Source: Castellaniella sp036379515 (GTDB lineage Bacteria; Pseudomonadota; Gammaproteobacteria; Burkholderiales; Burkholderiaceae_B). From it: DNA of 64,000 bases. Location: NCBI RefSeq assembly GCF_036379515.1, contig NZ_DASVGN010000018.1:1-64000 (forward strand). The letters are read 5' to 3'. The translations under genes and the position numbers were made by a program. Positions 33,886-42,652 of the stretch are shown one piece after another (positions within the stretch are counted from its first letter, which is position 1; each line of letters starts with the position of its first letter). The notes beneath the pieces were generated by a model, which saw only the letters and a list, made by a program, of their open reading frames with translations, was not told where the DNA came from and ran no database searches.

Positions 33886-36800
33886 CAGGCCCCCCCATCT
33901 TTGCCGTCTGGCGAGTGCCCCAGCATCTGATCCAGCGCACCGTACAGCATTCTTGCCCACTCGAAGAAACCATTGTCAGCCACCAGGGCATCAAAATCGG
34001 GATAGCTTCGGCGCAAATAGAGGCTCTTGTCGCGCCGTTGCGCGTAGCAATCATGCAGCTCGGACCAGACCTTGCTCTCCGGATCGGTAGACTGCCCTGT
34101 GCGCAGCCACAGGCTGGCCGTATGCGCTTCGACAGGTGCCGGACCACACAAGCCATGCGCCCGTGCCGACCACAGCGAGGCCCAGAGTGCCGACCAAGAA
34201 AAATCGCCAGCAGGGCTCGGGCTAGCTCCAGGCCCGAAAGTCACCCTCCCCTTGGGGCTGAGGATCAGTGTCGTCAGCGGCCGCCCATGTGCCTGCGCAC
34301 ACACATGTTCCAGCCACGGCTGCAGCATTATCGCCAACCGGTAATGGCTCTTGCGGTCCACTAAATCACTGGCTACCAGATGAATGCGGCACCATTCGCC
34401 CGCGGTATTGCGCCGCCAGCCTGCCAGAGTATCGGCAAAGAGAATCGGTTCAGCCGAAGAACCCGGCGTCAGACTGCTTTCCAGGCGCAACGGGTCGTCC
34501 ACACGTTCCGGCCACCGTGCGCAAGCTTCAGCGTACCCTGACAACGGGTCGGCCAGAGTGTCTCGCAGCGCATCGGCATCCCATTGCCCCAGGCTTCCCG
34601 AGACCAGATCGCCCTGGCGCTGCAAGCGAGCAAGCCCTGATTCGAACACGCGGCCCAAACCATCGGTGTCGTGATCGGCTGTCGAACGCTGCATTTCGTC
34701 CAGTAAGGACTGCCTGAGTTTCCAGCTCGCTAACCCATCACGAGAATAAGGCTCCACATCTTCGGGCTCGGATTCGGATGCTTCGAACCTAACCCGCAGA
34801 CGCTCCTGAAAAAACACCCGGACCGGATCGCGCAAGAAACGCACCAGGTCATCCAAGTGCACCGATGCCAGCTGCGCGTCCTGTGACGACAGGGCGAACC
34901 CGGCATCGGGGGCAGCAAGCGGATTGCGCCACTCAGAGGCGAACGTGAAGAGCGCCTGTGGCCCTGCTTGGGGGTCCAGCGGAAAATAGCGGCGGCTGAA
35001 GGGCTGCAAGGGATGACGACAAGTGAGCGCCTCAGAGACAGGGCCGCCATTTACGCAGACCCAACCCCGATCCAGATGTTCCAGGAGTTGCGACACCAGG
35101 ACCGAAGGCGCCTGTTCGGTATTATCGTGAATATCTTGCCCCACCCAGGAAACATACAGCTGATCGCGCGCCGATAGCAGCGCTTCCAGAAAGAGGTAGC
35201 GGTCATCTTCGCGGCGCGAACGATCACCCGACCGTGTGTGGATCGCCATGAGATCAAAATCTGCGGGGACCCGCGAGCGAGGGTACGCCCCGTCTTGCAT
35301 GCCCAGCAGGCACACCCTCCGGAAAGGGATCGCACGCATGGGCATAAGTGTCGCAAACGTGACAGCACCGGCAAAAAACCGTTGCGACAACCCACCCTGA
35401 TCGAGTTCGCTCAGACAGTGTTCGGCGACCACTGCCACCGGCAAGGCCTCGACAACGCCTGCGTCATCGCACAACTGTTGCCAATCTTGCAAGCACTGCC
35501 GAAAACGCATCAGCGTATGCTCATCTTCGTCGGTGACTGGCAGGAAGAAATCCTCTAGCAGATCCCGGCAGCGAGCCACCCACACCTCGGGGGCTGCGGG
35601 TTCGCACAATGACCGCCACGTCTGCCCAATTCGTTCCAGCAAGCGCGCAAGCCCTCCCAAGGCAGCGGCCTGGAGCCCCCCCGGCTCATCGTACGGCTCG
35701 ATCCCGTTCCAGGGGCCTGCTTCGGCACCGGCTGCATAGCCCAGCAGCATTCGTTGCAGCCCGAATGCCCAGGTGTACTGATGGGCAGCCTCGGCCGATT
35801 GATGCAAGTTGAAGCTGGCGCGCTGTTGGGCATCCAGCCCCCAGCGCACGTTGGATTCGCGGGCCCAGCGCTGCAAGCGCGGCAAGTCCTCATCTGCTAC
35901 CCCAAAACGCGCGCGCACCGCTGGCACATCGAGCCATTCAAGAACCTCTTGCACGCCCAGCCGCAAACGCGGCAAGGACAACAACTGTTCCAACACAATG
36001 ACCAGCGGATCGGCGTGACGCTGCCCGCGATCAGCTAAGGCATACGGGATGTGTCGCCAATCCCGGCCCTCGTGCAAACCGAATACCGCCTGAACGTGCG
36101 GTGCATAGGCCTCAATATCGGGCACCATCACGATGACGTCACGCGGGCGCAAAGTGGGATCAGCTGCAAATGCGGCCAGCAGATGATCATGCAAGATCTC
36201 GACCTCGCGCTGCGCACTATGTGCGCTCTGAAAGCACATGGAGGTATCCTGCATCGGGTCAATCGGCGGCCACAGCGCCTGGGTCTCTTCGAGCGGTCTC
36301 AGATCTCGAATGTCATCCTGAAGCTGCTCCAGCAATGTCGCACCTGGCAAGGCATCGAAGGAATCAATCCGGTGATGCAAGGCGGCCAGCGCACCCCCGC
36401 AACGCGCACGAAACTCGGGGTCGTCAAAATCATCCAGCAGCCCCATGAAATCGCGGCCCTGCCGCCCCCACGAAGCGAGCAAAGGCTGCGTCTGTTGATG
36501 CAGCTCAGCTTCATCCTGGACATCGACCCGGTTGGGGCGTCGTTGCTGCCGGCGGAAGCGAGCCCGCAACAGATCTCTATCGCCTTGAATATCGGCCCAA
36601 TAGTGGGCGCACGGGTTGTTCACACACACCAGAATCTGCACCCAGCGCGCCAGCCCAGCCAGTGCCTCCAACGTCTGGCGCGGCATGGAGGACACGCCAA
36701 ACACCACCACACGACGCGGAAGCCCTGTCGGGCGCGGCTCACCCACTGCTGCAGCCCGCACTTTTGCCATGAACGCCTCGTGGATAGCGGCCCGCCCTAT

Positions 36801-37391
36801 CGGATTCTCGTCAGCCCCCAAATCTGCGAGCAACGCCTGCCAGAGCCTCGCTTGCCACGCTTGGTCCTCTGATAAATCAATGTGGCCACCCCGCACGTCA
36901 GGCAGTATGAGCTCGCCCTTCGCCCAAGCCTGGAGCCAGTCGGCGCGATACACCTGGTACTGGTCGAAGAGGTCAGCGAGCCGTCGTGCAAGCTGATATC
37001 GCTTGCGGACATCCGCGTCGTCAGCGAGAAACCGTTGCAATGGCGCATAGCCCGGCTGCTCTGCGCACTGCGGCAAAAGCCGCACCAGGCGCCATGTGAG
37101 CGGGTCCTTGTCCAGGGGAGAATCTTGCGGCACCTCGCCAAGCACCGTACGATATGCCTGCCAGATGAAGCGCGACGGCAACAGAAAGTCGAGCGCAGCC
37201 GCAACGCCACAGCCCGTGTCGGATTGCGCCAAGGCCAGGCGCAGCCACTGGGCCACACCGTTGCTGTGCACCAGCAAACACTCGTTTTCAAGAGGTTCAA
37301 GTGGATTGCCGCGCAACCAGGCGACCAGCACGTCGCGAAGCTGTTCTGCGCGATTGCCATGCACCAGCATGAGCCCGGGTTGCAATTCCAC
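33885..37391 (-). CDS. recC: Exodeoxyribonuclease V subunit gamma
   Basis: 1168-aa RecBCD scaffold subunit that recognises Chi and splits the DNA strands. Helicase-like but lacking intact ATPase motifs, as expected. Landmarks are LMLVHGNRAEQLRDVL at the start, HSNGVAQWLRLALA, DIEAYAPHVQAVFG, RAIPFRRVCLLGMQDGAYPR and DRYLFLEALLSAR. It starts with GTG at 37391 after GGAGGA; no in-frame ATG is nearby. First gene of recCBD, with its promoter in the 180-bp region shared with the divergent yggS. Confidence 0.93.
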   Translation of the reverse strand: MELQPGLMLVHGNRAEQLRDVLVAWLRGNPLEPLENECLLVHSNGVAQWLRLALAQSDTGCGVAAALDFLLPSRFIWQAYRTVLGEVPQDSPLDKDPLTWRLVRLLPQCAEQPGYAPLQRFLADDADVRKRYQLARRLADLFDQYQVYRADWLQAWAKGELILPDVRGGHIDLSEDQAWQARLWQALLADLGADENPIGRAAIHEAFMAKVRAAAVGEPRPTGLPRRVVVFGVSSMPRQTLEALAGLARWVQILVCVNNPCAHYWADIQGDRDLLRARFRRQQRRPNRVDVQDEAELHQQTQPLLASWGRQGRDFMGLLDDFDDPEFRARCGGALAALHHRIDSFDALPGATLLEQLQDDIRDLRPLEETQALWPPIDPMQDTSMCFQSAHSAQREVEILHDHLLAAFAADPTLRPRDVIVMVPDIEAYAPHVQAVFGLHEGRDWRHIPYALADRGQRHADPLVIVLEQLLSLPRLRLGVQEVLEWLDVPAVRARFGVADEDLPRLQRWARESNVRWGLDAQQRASFNLHQSAEAAHQYTWAFGLQRMLLGYAAGAEAGPWNGIEPYDEPGGLQAAALGGLARLLERIGQTWRSLCEPAAPEVWVARCRDLLEDFFLPVTDEDEHTLMRFRQCLQDWQQLCDDAGVVEALPVAVVAEHCLSELDQGGLSQRFFAGAVTFATLMPMRAIPFRRVCLLGMQDGAYPRSRVPADFDLMAIHTRSGDRSRREDDRYLFLEALLSARDQLYVSWVGQDIHDNTEQAPSVLVSQLLEHLDRGWVCVNGGPVSEALTCRHPLQPFSRRYFPLDPQAGPQALFTFASEWRNPLAAPDAGFALSSQDAQLASVHLDDLVRFLRDPVRVFFQERLRVRFEASESEPEDVEPYSRDGLASWKLRQSLLDEMQRSTADHDTDGLGRVFESGLARLQRQGDLVSGSLGQWDADALRDTLADPLSGYAEACARWPERVDDPLRLESSLTPGSSAEPILFADTLAGWRRNTAGEWCRIHLVASDLVDRKSHYRLAIMLQPWLEHVCAQAHGRPLTTLILSPKGRVTFGPGASPSPAGDFSWSALWASLWSARAHGLCGPAPVEAHTASLWLRTGQSTDPESKVWSELHDCYAQRRDKSLYLRRSYPDFDALVADNGFFEWARMLYGALDQMLGHSPDGKDGGA

Positions 37392-37507
37392 CGTCCATCC
37401 TCCGAAAGCGACGTGCCTCCCGCATCATAGAGCCTTTCCGCGACGTGCCTCCCCATCCCGCGCCAGAATCGGCGCCCTCGTCGCCATAATCCAAAGGCGC
37501 AACCCCA

Positions 37508-37537
37508 TTCACAAAATGTGGCAGTTGAGGGTATCCT
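37508..37537 (+). promoter_or_regulatory. Candidate sigma70 promoter for yggS
   Basis: TTCACA (37508-37513) and TATCCT (37532-37537) are separated by 18 bp and lie 34 bp upstream of the yggS start. Five of six and four of six bases match the sigma70 consensus. Weak evidence alone. Confidence 0.35.
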
Positions 37538-37571
37538 AAGAAAGATTTGCTTTGCAGGACCTGTCCATCCG

Positions 37572-38360
37572 ATGAACGCCGAGTCTTCCGCCCTATCTCG
37601 CCCTCTTTATGAAAAGGCGTCCACACCCGAGGAAATCCAGTCCAACCTTGCGGACATCCATCATCGTATCGAGGCGGCCTGCGCACGCTGCGGGCGTGCA
37701 CCTTCTTCGGTGCGCCTGCTCCCTGTCAGCAAAACCGTGGACGAGTCCCACATCCGCATGGCGTACGACTCCGGCTGCCGGCTCCTAGGCGAAAACAAAG
37801 TCCAAGAGGCGTTCGGGAAATGGGAATCCATGACCGACCTCACGGACCTGCACTGGGCAATCATCGGTCATCTGCAAACCAACAAGGCAAAATTCGTGGC
37901 GCGCTTTGCGCACGAGTTCCAGGCGCTCGACAACCTCAGGGTGGCCGAAGCGCTCGATCGTCGGCTGCAGGAAGAAGGCCGCAACCTGGACGTCTTCGTT
38001 CAGGTCAATACGTCGCACGAAGAAAGCAAATTCGGTCTTGCACCGGCTGACGCCCTGGCCTTCGCCAAGGCCTTGCCGGCTTACAGCGCGCTCAAAGTGC
38101 GCGGCCTCATGACGCTGGCACTGTTTTCAGCCGACCAGGCACAGGTCAGGCCATGTTTCGTGCGCCTGCGTGAGCTGCGTGACCAACTGCGCCAAGACGC
38201 ACCGCAAGGTGCCGCATTTGCAGAACTCTCGATGGGCATGTCCGGAGATTTCGAATGGGCCATCGAAGAAGGCGCCACCACGGTGCGCGTGGGGCAGGCC
38301 ATTTTTGGTTCACGCAACAAACCCGACAGCTACTATTGGCCCGAAGACCGCAAGGCCTGA
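37572..38360 (+). CDS. yggS: YggS-family PLP homeostasis protein
   Basis: 262-aa single-domain alanine-racemase-fold protein that binds pyridoxal phosphate and buffers its level. The PLP lysine is in RLLPVSKTVDES. GENKVQEAFGKW, HWAIIGHLQTNKAK, VNTSHEESKFGL and LSMGMSGDFEWAIEEGATTVRVG are family signatures. The ATG at 37572 has no N-terminal similarity lost; an earlier frame start at 37518 is unlikely. An NlpC/P60 lipoprotein gene follows by 16 bp. Confidence 0.94.
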   Translation: MNAESSALSRPLYEKASTPEEIQSNLADIHHRIEAACARCGRAPSSVRLLPVSKTVDESHIRMAYDSGCRLLGENKVQEAFGKWESMTDLTDLHWAIIGHLQTNKAKFVARFAHEFQALDNLRVAEALDRRLQEEGRNLDVFVQVNTSHEESKFGLAPADALAFAKALPAYSALKVRGLMTLALFSADQAQVRPCFVRLRELRDQLRQDAPQGAAFAELSMGMSGDFEWAIEEGATTVRVGQAIFGSRNKPDSYYWPEDRKA

Positions 38361-38376
38361 TCCGGACGACGCATTC

Positions 38377-38916
38377 ATGGAAGCGACCTCCTCCCTCAAA
38401 AGCTTGCCTCACCTTCTGATTGCCTGTGCGCTCTGCGTGCTGCTCGCGGCCTGTGCCAGCGCCCCGCCCCACCCCGACGCAGCCCGCACGACTACAAAAC
38501 CAAAGGTCACGCTGCGCCCGGTTCAAATCGACGCAGACCAGCGCGCCAACGTCATCATGACAGCCCTGAGCCTGCTTGAAACCCGATATCAATGGGGGGG
38601 CTCGAACTTCCGACAGGGATTCGATTGCAGCGGGCTGGTGAAATACGTCTTTGCGCAAGCCACCGAGGCCGATCTGCCGCACAACACGGCACAAATTGCA
38701 CGGATCAGCCGGCCTATTCCTCGTGACCAGTTGCAGCCCGGCGACCTGGTCTTCTTCAATACCACCGGCCAACCCAACTCCCACATGGGGATCTACCTGG
38801 GCCAGAACCGGTTCATCAACGCGCCCTCGACCGGAGGTCAAGTCCGGGTGGACAGCCTCAACAACGCTTACTATCGGCGGCACTTCGAGTCCGTCAGGAC
38901 GCTGTTCGCGCGCTGA
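38377..38916 (+). CDS. NlpC/P60-family lipoprotein (cell-wall endopeptidase)
   Basis: 179-aa predicted outer-membrane-associated lipoprotein. Lipobox LLAAC gives Cys26 as the acylated residue. The NlpC/P60 domain (about 55-178) has catalytic Cys84 in FDCSGLV, His136 in HMGIYLG and Asn148 (FINAP) as the third polar residue. Related to Spr/MepS and NlpC, which cut D-Glu-mDAP bonds in peptidoglycan. Probably co-transcribed with yggS. A GC-rich alternative hairpin follows its stop. Confidence 0.9.
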   Translation: MEATSSLKSLPHLLIACALCVLLAACASAPPHPDAARTTTKPKVTLRPVQIDADQRANVIMTALSLLETRYQWGGSNFRQGFDCSGLVKYVFAQATEADLPHNTAQIARISRPIPRDQLQPGDLVFFNTTGQPNSHMGIYLGQNRFINAPSTGGQVRVDSLNNAYYRRHFESVRTLFAR

Positions 38917-38936
38917 ATACACGCCTTGCCTGCAAA

Positions 38937-38979
38937 GCGAAGGCACAGCCCGTGCCTTCGCCATAGGCTGTGCCTTCGC
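38937..38979. terminator. Two mutually exclusive hairpins between convergent genes
   Basis: The arm GCGAAGGCACAGCC (38937-38950) can pair its first ten bases with GTGCCTTCGC (38952-38961), or all fourteen with GGCTGTGCCTTCGC (38966-38979). Both pairings are perfect. The element lies between the NlpC/P60 gene and the leftward spy-like gene. No T-run follows on either strand, so it may protect RNA 3' ends as well as, or instead of, terminating. Confidence 0.55.
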
Positions 38980-38990
38980 GTCAGGGACCG

Positions 38991-39500
38991 TTATGACTTG
39001 GCGGACTCTTTGGCGCCCTTGTGATGTTTTTCCCAGCGTTGCGCCAGTTTCTGGCGCTGTTCGGGTGTGAGCACCGCACGAATCTGCGCCTGAGTCTCGG
39101 CGCGCAATAGTGCCAACTGCGATTCGGCCGCGCCCACGGCATTGGCTGCCTGCTGCGCCTTGGCCTGGTCAAAGGTATCGGCAGTGGTCACCTCGCGCAA
39201 CGACTTGGCCGCCAGCTTCAGGGCCTTGTGTTGATCGTAAAACGCCGGAGCCTGGTCATGCCGAATCTTGAAGATCTGGTCTTGCTGGGCTTGGGTGAGG
39301 TTCAGTTTGCGCAGCATGGGGCTGCCCCAGCCGTCGTGCCCATGGTGACCATGATGCATCATCCTCTGATGCTGCTGGGCTCCGCCATCCTGACCCGCCA
39401 TGGTGCCTCCCTGGGTAGCAGCCTGTGCGGCCAGCGGAGCAGCAGCGATTGCAGCCACCAGCGCGAGCGTGGAATAAGTGCGTGTGAAGGTAGAAGCCAT
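38991..39500 (-). CDS. Spy/CpxP-like periplasmic LTxxQ protein
   Basis: 169 aa with a signal peptide ending near Ala27 (AAQA). A His-rich segment HHGHHGHDG (49-57) could bind metal. Two LTxxQ motifs, LTQAQ (68-72) and LTPEQ near residue 150, define the Spy/CpxP family of cradle-shaped periplasmic chaperones and stress sensors. AAGGA 8 bases upstream favours the ATG at 39500 over that at 39509. It lies directly downstream of baeR and has candidate BaeR boxes in front, mirroring BaeR control of spy in E. coli. Confidence 0.85.
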   Translation of the reverse strand: MASTFTRTYSTLALVAAIAAAPLAAQAATQGGTMAGQDGGAQQHQRMMHHGHHGHDGWGSPMLRKLNLTQAQQDQIFKIRHDQAPAFYDQHKALKLAAKSLREVTTADTFDQAKAQQAANAVGAAESQLALLRAETQAQIRAVLTPEQRQKLAQRWEKHHKGAKESAKS

Positions 39501-39586
39501 GTTGTCCATCCTTGAGTCGGTGCGGCTTCAGGGTGAAACCGCAATGTGACCAGATTACGGTTCAACTGCGGCGCAAGCGTGGACGG

Positions 39587-39607
39587 ATTGTGGAGACATC
39601 ATGGAGA
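39587..39607 (-). promoter_or_regulatory. Tandem BaeR-box-like repeats upstream of the spy-like gene
   Basis: On the minus strand TCTCCATGATG is followed without gap by TCTCCACAATC, an 11-bp direct repeat. The first matches the TCTCCATDAT core of the E. coli BaeR consensus (TTTTTCTCCATDATTGGC) completely. It overlaps the baeR stop codon and lies about 90-105 bp upstream of the spy-like start. A possible -10 (TAATCT, 39552-39557) lies about 42 bp downstream of the repeat centre. Confidence 0.5.
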
Positions 39608-40297
39608 TTCGTCAGCATCCGCCAACAGATCCAACCGGTACCCCACTCCGTACACGGACCGGATGAGATCGCGGCCCGGACGTACGCTCGCAAGCTTGCG
39701 ACGCAGATTCTTGATGTGGCTATCCACCGCACGATCCGTCACCACCCTATGATCATCGTACAGGCCATCGAGCACCTGATCGCGGGAAAAGATCCGCCCC
39801 GGGTGGCTGGCCAGCAGTGCCAGCAGGCGGAACTCCACCGGCGTCAGATCCAGCGTGACACCATCAAGGCGCGCGCGGTAGGCGGACGCATCCACCTCGA
39901 GTCCATCTGTTTCTCCCGTGAGCGCGGCCAATGGCTGAGCCTGCGTGCGCCTCAGGACGGCCTTGACTCGCGCCACAACCTCACGCGGGCTATAGGGCTT
40001 GCAGATGTAATCATCCGCGCCCAATTCCAGCCCAATCAGACGGTCGATCTCCTCGGTGCGCGCCGTGACCATAACGATGGGAATCGCCATCTGCGCCCGA
40101 AGATCGCGGCAGACGTCGAGGCCATCGCGCCCCGGCAGCATCAGGTCGAGCAGCACGAGATCAGGCGGGGCCTCGTGTACCGAAGCCATCACATCAAGCC
40201 CATTGGCGACCCAGACGACCTCATAGCCCGCTGCCTCGAGATACGTACGCAGAACCCCCGCCAGCTTGGGTTCATCCTCGACGACTAGAATTCGCAT
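39599..40297 (-). CDS. baeR: BaeR-like OmpR-family response regulator
   Basis: 232 aa. Receiver domain with phospho-acceptor Asp51 in LVLLDLMLPG, and Lys in ICKPYSPREVVARVKAVLRR. The winged-helix output domain contains LTPVEFRLLALL and DHRVVTDRAVDSHIKNLRRKL, nearly identical to E. coli BaeR in this stretch. It follows baeS by 6 bp, the same order as in E. coli. BaeR controls envelope-stress and efflux genes. Confidence 0.9.
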   Translation of the reverse strand: MRILVVEDEPKLAGVLRTYLEAAGYEVVWVANGLDVMASVHEAPPDLVLLDLMLPGRDGLDVCRDLRAQMAIPIVMVTARTEEIDRLIGLELGADDYICKPYSPREVVARVKAVLRRTQAQPLAALTGETDGLEVDASAYRARLDGVTLDLTPVEFRLLALLASHPGRIFSRDQVLDGLYDDHRVVTDRAVDSHIKNLRRKLASVRPGRDLIRSVYGVGYRLDLLADADESP

Positions 40298-40303
40298 CTT
40301 CTT

Positions 40304-41689
40304 TTACTCCTCGTCCGGCGCATAGACCGGCCATTCCACCCTGATTGCCACACCGCCCAGGTCAGACGCCAACGCTCGGATCTGCGCACCATGCGCCTGA
40401 GCAATGTGGCGACAAATTGCCAGGCCCAGACCGGCGCCACCATGCTCGCGACTGCGGGACGCTTCGACACGATAGAGTCGCTCGAACAGCCGCGGCAGCT
40501 GATCGGGCGCTACCCCCGGGGCACTGTCGGCCACCTCGAGCATCAAGCCGGGACCCACTTGGCAGGTCCTGACGCGAACCTGTCCGGGTGCATCGGTATA
40601 CCGCAAGCTGTTTTCCAGCACGTTGGCGAGCAGCTGAGAGAGGCGCCGCTCGTCGCCCTGAATCATCAGCCCGGGTTCGAGCTGGGCGTCGATTTCAAGC
40701 CCTCGGCGCATAAACCGTTCGCGCACTGCATCGACCGCCCGAGCCACAACCTCCGACAAATCCACCGCCTGCATGTGATAGTTCAACGCCCCGGCATCGG
40801 CGAGCGACAGTTCGTACAGATCGTCGATCAGTTGGCTGAGCTGCCCCACCTCGTGTGCCAGAGAGGCCAGCGCACTTTGATCCAGCGGCCTGAGGCCATC
40901 CTGCAGGGCCTCGATTTCACCTCGTAACACAGCCAGTGGCGTGCGCAATTCGTGAGAGACGTCTGCCATCCATTCACGCCGCAGACGCTCGTTGCGCGCC
41001 AGGCTATGCGCAAGACGATTGAAGTCCAGAGCCAACCGCCCCAGTTCATCGCGCGTCCCCACCTGTACCCGCGTCCCGTAATCGCCGCTGGCCAGCCTGT
41101 GAGTGGCCTGTGCCACGCGCCGCACAGGCACCAGCAAAATGCGGGCCAGCCAAAGACTGACGAGCGCTGCGAGCAGCACCGACAGCCCCACAATGATCCA
41201 GGTCGCCCGAAGCTGACGGGCCTGAAACTCGCGGTCAATCTCGTCGTTGATCACCATGGGCACCAAAGGCGGGCTCACCAGCAACCCGACCGTTTGATCG
41301 TCCACTTTGACGGGGTAATGTCGCCACCCCGGCCCCGGATGCAATTTGGGGCCTGCCAGCCACCGCATGTCCACGTCCACCAGCATGACCCGAAAGGGCG
41401 GCAAGCGGGCCGATCCAGGCCCTGGGGCGGGCATCTCGCGGCGCGACAAACGCAGGCTCCGCCACCAGCGCTGATGATCGCGCTGCAGAAACCGCCAGCT
41501 GCCTGCCTCGGCGTATTCGATTGCCAGCGTCTGCGCCAGGTCGTCGAGGCGTTGATGTTCACGTTCCTGGATGTAATCGTCGAACCCACTGTCAAAGCTG
41601 TAGCGAACGGCCCCCCCCATGGCCAGGGCGACGACGATACAGGTCGCGAGCAGCGCCAGAAACAACTTGAATGTAATGCTGGTTCGCAC
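40304..41689 (-). CDS. baeS: BaeS-like sensor histidine kinase
   Basis: 461-aa inner-membrane kinase. TM1 is at about 7-27, a periplasmic sensor at about 28-160, TM2 at about 163-183, HAMP at about 184-236, H-box DVSHELRTPLAVLRGE with His246, then N, G1 (VADSAPGVAP) and G2 (GGAGLGLAIC) ATP motifs. The GTG at 41689 follows GGGAAG with good spacing; the frame stays open far upstream but that part is antisense to the ABC gene. Only 15 bp separate it from the divergent ABC exporter ATPase. Confidence 0.9.
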   Translation of the reverse strand: MRTSITFKLFLALLATCIVVALAMGGAVRYSFDSGFDDYIQEREHQRLDDLAQTLAIEYAEAGSWRFLQRDHQRWWRSLRLSRREMPAPGPGSARLPPFRVMLVDVDMRWLAGPKLHPGPGWRHYPVKVDDQTVGLLVSPPLVPMVINDEIDREFQARQLRATWIIVGLSVLLAALVSLWLARILLVPVRRVAQATHRLASGDYGTRVQVGTRDELGRLALDFNRLAHSLARNERLRREWMADVSHELRTPLAVLRGEIEALQDGLRPLDQSALASLAHEVGQLSQLIDDLYELSLADAGALNYHMQAVDLSEVVARAVDAVRERFMRRGLEIDAQLEPGLMIQGDERRLSQLLANVLENSLRYTDAPGQVRVRTCQVGPGLMLEVADSAPGVAPDQLPRLFERLYRVEASRSREHGGAGLGLAICRHIAQAHGAQIRALASDLGGVAIRVEWPVYAPDEE

Positions 41690-41704
41690 GTATTCTTCCC
41701 GACT

Positions 41705-42652
41705 ATGAAAACACGCTCCACCTCTGACGACATCGTCATATCGGTCACCGGCCTGAGCAAGACCTACGCCAGCGGCCTCCACGCGTTGGACCACATCGAT
41801 CTGGACATCCGGCGTGGCGAGATCTTCGCGCTGCTGGGCCCCAACGGCGCAGGCAAGACCACACTCATCAGCATCCTGTGCGGCCTGGTCAACCCCGGCC
41901 CCGGCACCGTGCAGGTGGACGGACACGATATCGTACGCGACTACCGCGCCGCACGTGCAAGGATCGGGCTGGTTCCCCAAGAGCTCACCAGCGACGCCTT
42001 CGAGACGGTCTGGAACACAGTGAGCTTCACACGAGGACTGTTCGGCAAAGCCCCCGACCCCGCCTGCCTGGAACGCATTCTGCGCGCCCTCTCGCTGTGG
42101 GACAAGCGCGACAGCAAGCTGTACGCGCTTTCAGGTGGCATGAAGCGACGTGTCATGATCGCCAAAGCGCTGTCTCACGAGCCCCCGGTGCTGTTCCTGG
42201 ACGAACCGACGGCCGGCGTGGACGTGACCCTGCGCAAAGACATGTGGAGTCTGGTCCGTTCCCTGAGAGCCACTGGCGTCACCATCATCCTGACGACCCA
42301 CTACATCGAAGAAGCCGAAGAGATGGCCGACCGTGTCGGCATCATCAATCATGGCAAGCTGTTGCTGGTGGAAGAAAAAGAGCAACTCATGCAGCGCCTG
42401 GGTCAAAAGCAGCTCATCATCCATCTGCGCGAGGGCTTGACCGAAATCCCCGCCAGTTTGAAGCACTGGGCGCTGGAACTGGCCCACGAGGGGCAGGCCC
42501 TGCACTACCGCTACGCGTCCGCTCAGGCAGGTGCGAGTATTCCCGCGTTGATCGCCGACCTGCAGGCGGCAGGCGCCTGCATCGAAGATCTCGAAACAGA
42601 GCAAAGCAGTCTGGAGGAAATTTTCGTGACACTGACTCAGGAGGCCGCATGA
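41705..42652 (+). CDS. ABC-2 exporter ATPase (drug/polysaccharide type)
   Basis: 315 aa. Walker A is GPNGAGKTTL, the signature is LSGGMKRRVMIAKAL, Walker B is VLFLDEPTAGVD, and the switch is TTHYIEEAEEMADRVGIINHGKL. A C-terminal accessory domain of about 80 residues follows, as in CcmA/NodI-type exporter ATPases. The substrate is unknown. Its stop overlaps the permease start (ATGA). It is head-to-head with baeS, suggesting control by, or shared regulation with, the BaeSR system. Confidence 0.9.
   Translation: MKTRSTSDDIVISVTGLSKTYASGLHALDHIDLDIRRGEIFALLGPNGAGKTTLISILCGLVNPGPGTVQVDGHDIVRDYRAARARIGLVPQELTSDAFETVWNTVSFTRGLFGKAPDPACLERILRALSLWDKRDSKLYALSGGMKRRVMIAKALSHEPPVLFLDEPTAGVDVTLRKDMWSLVRSLRATGVTIILTTHYIEEAEEMADRVGIINHGKLLLVEEKEQLMQRLGQKQLIIHLREGLTEIPASLKHWALELAHEGQALHYRYASAQAGASIPALIADLQAAGACIEDLETEQSSLEEIFVTLTQEAA

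Noticed and set aside
40952..41704. N-terminal extension of the ABC exporter ATPase by 251 codons.
   Set aside because: The extension is antisense to baeS and lacks any ABC similarity; the natural start at 41705 precedes the first strand of the ATPase fold.
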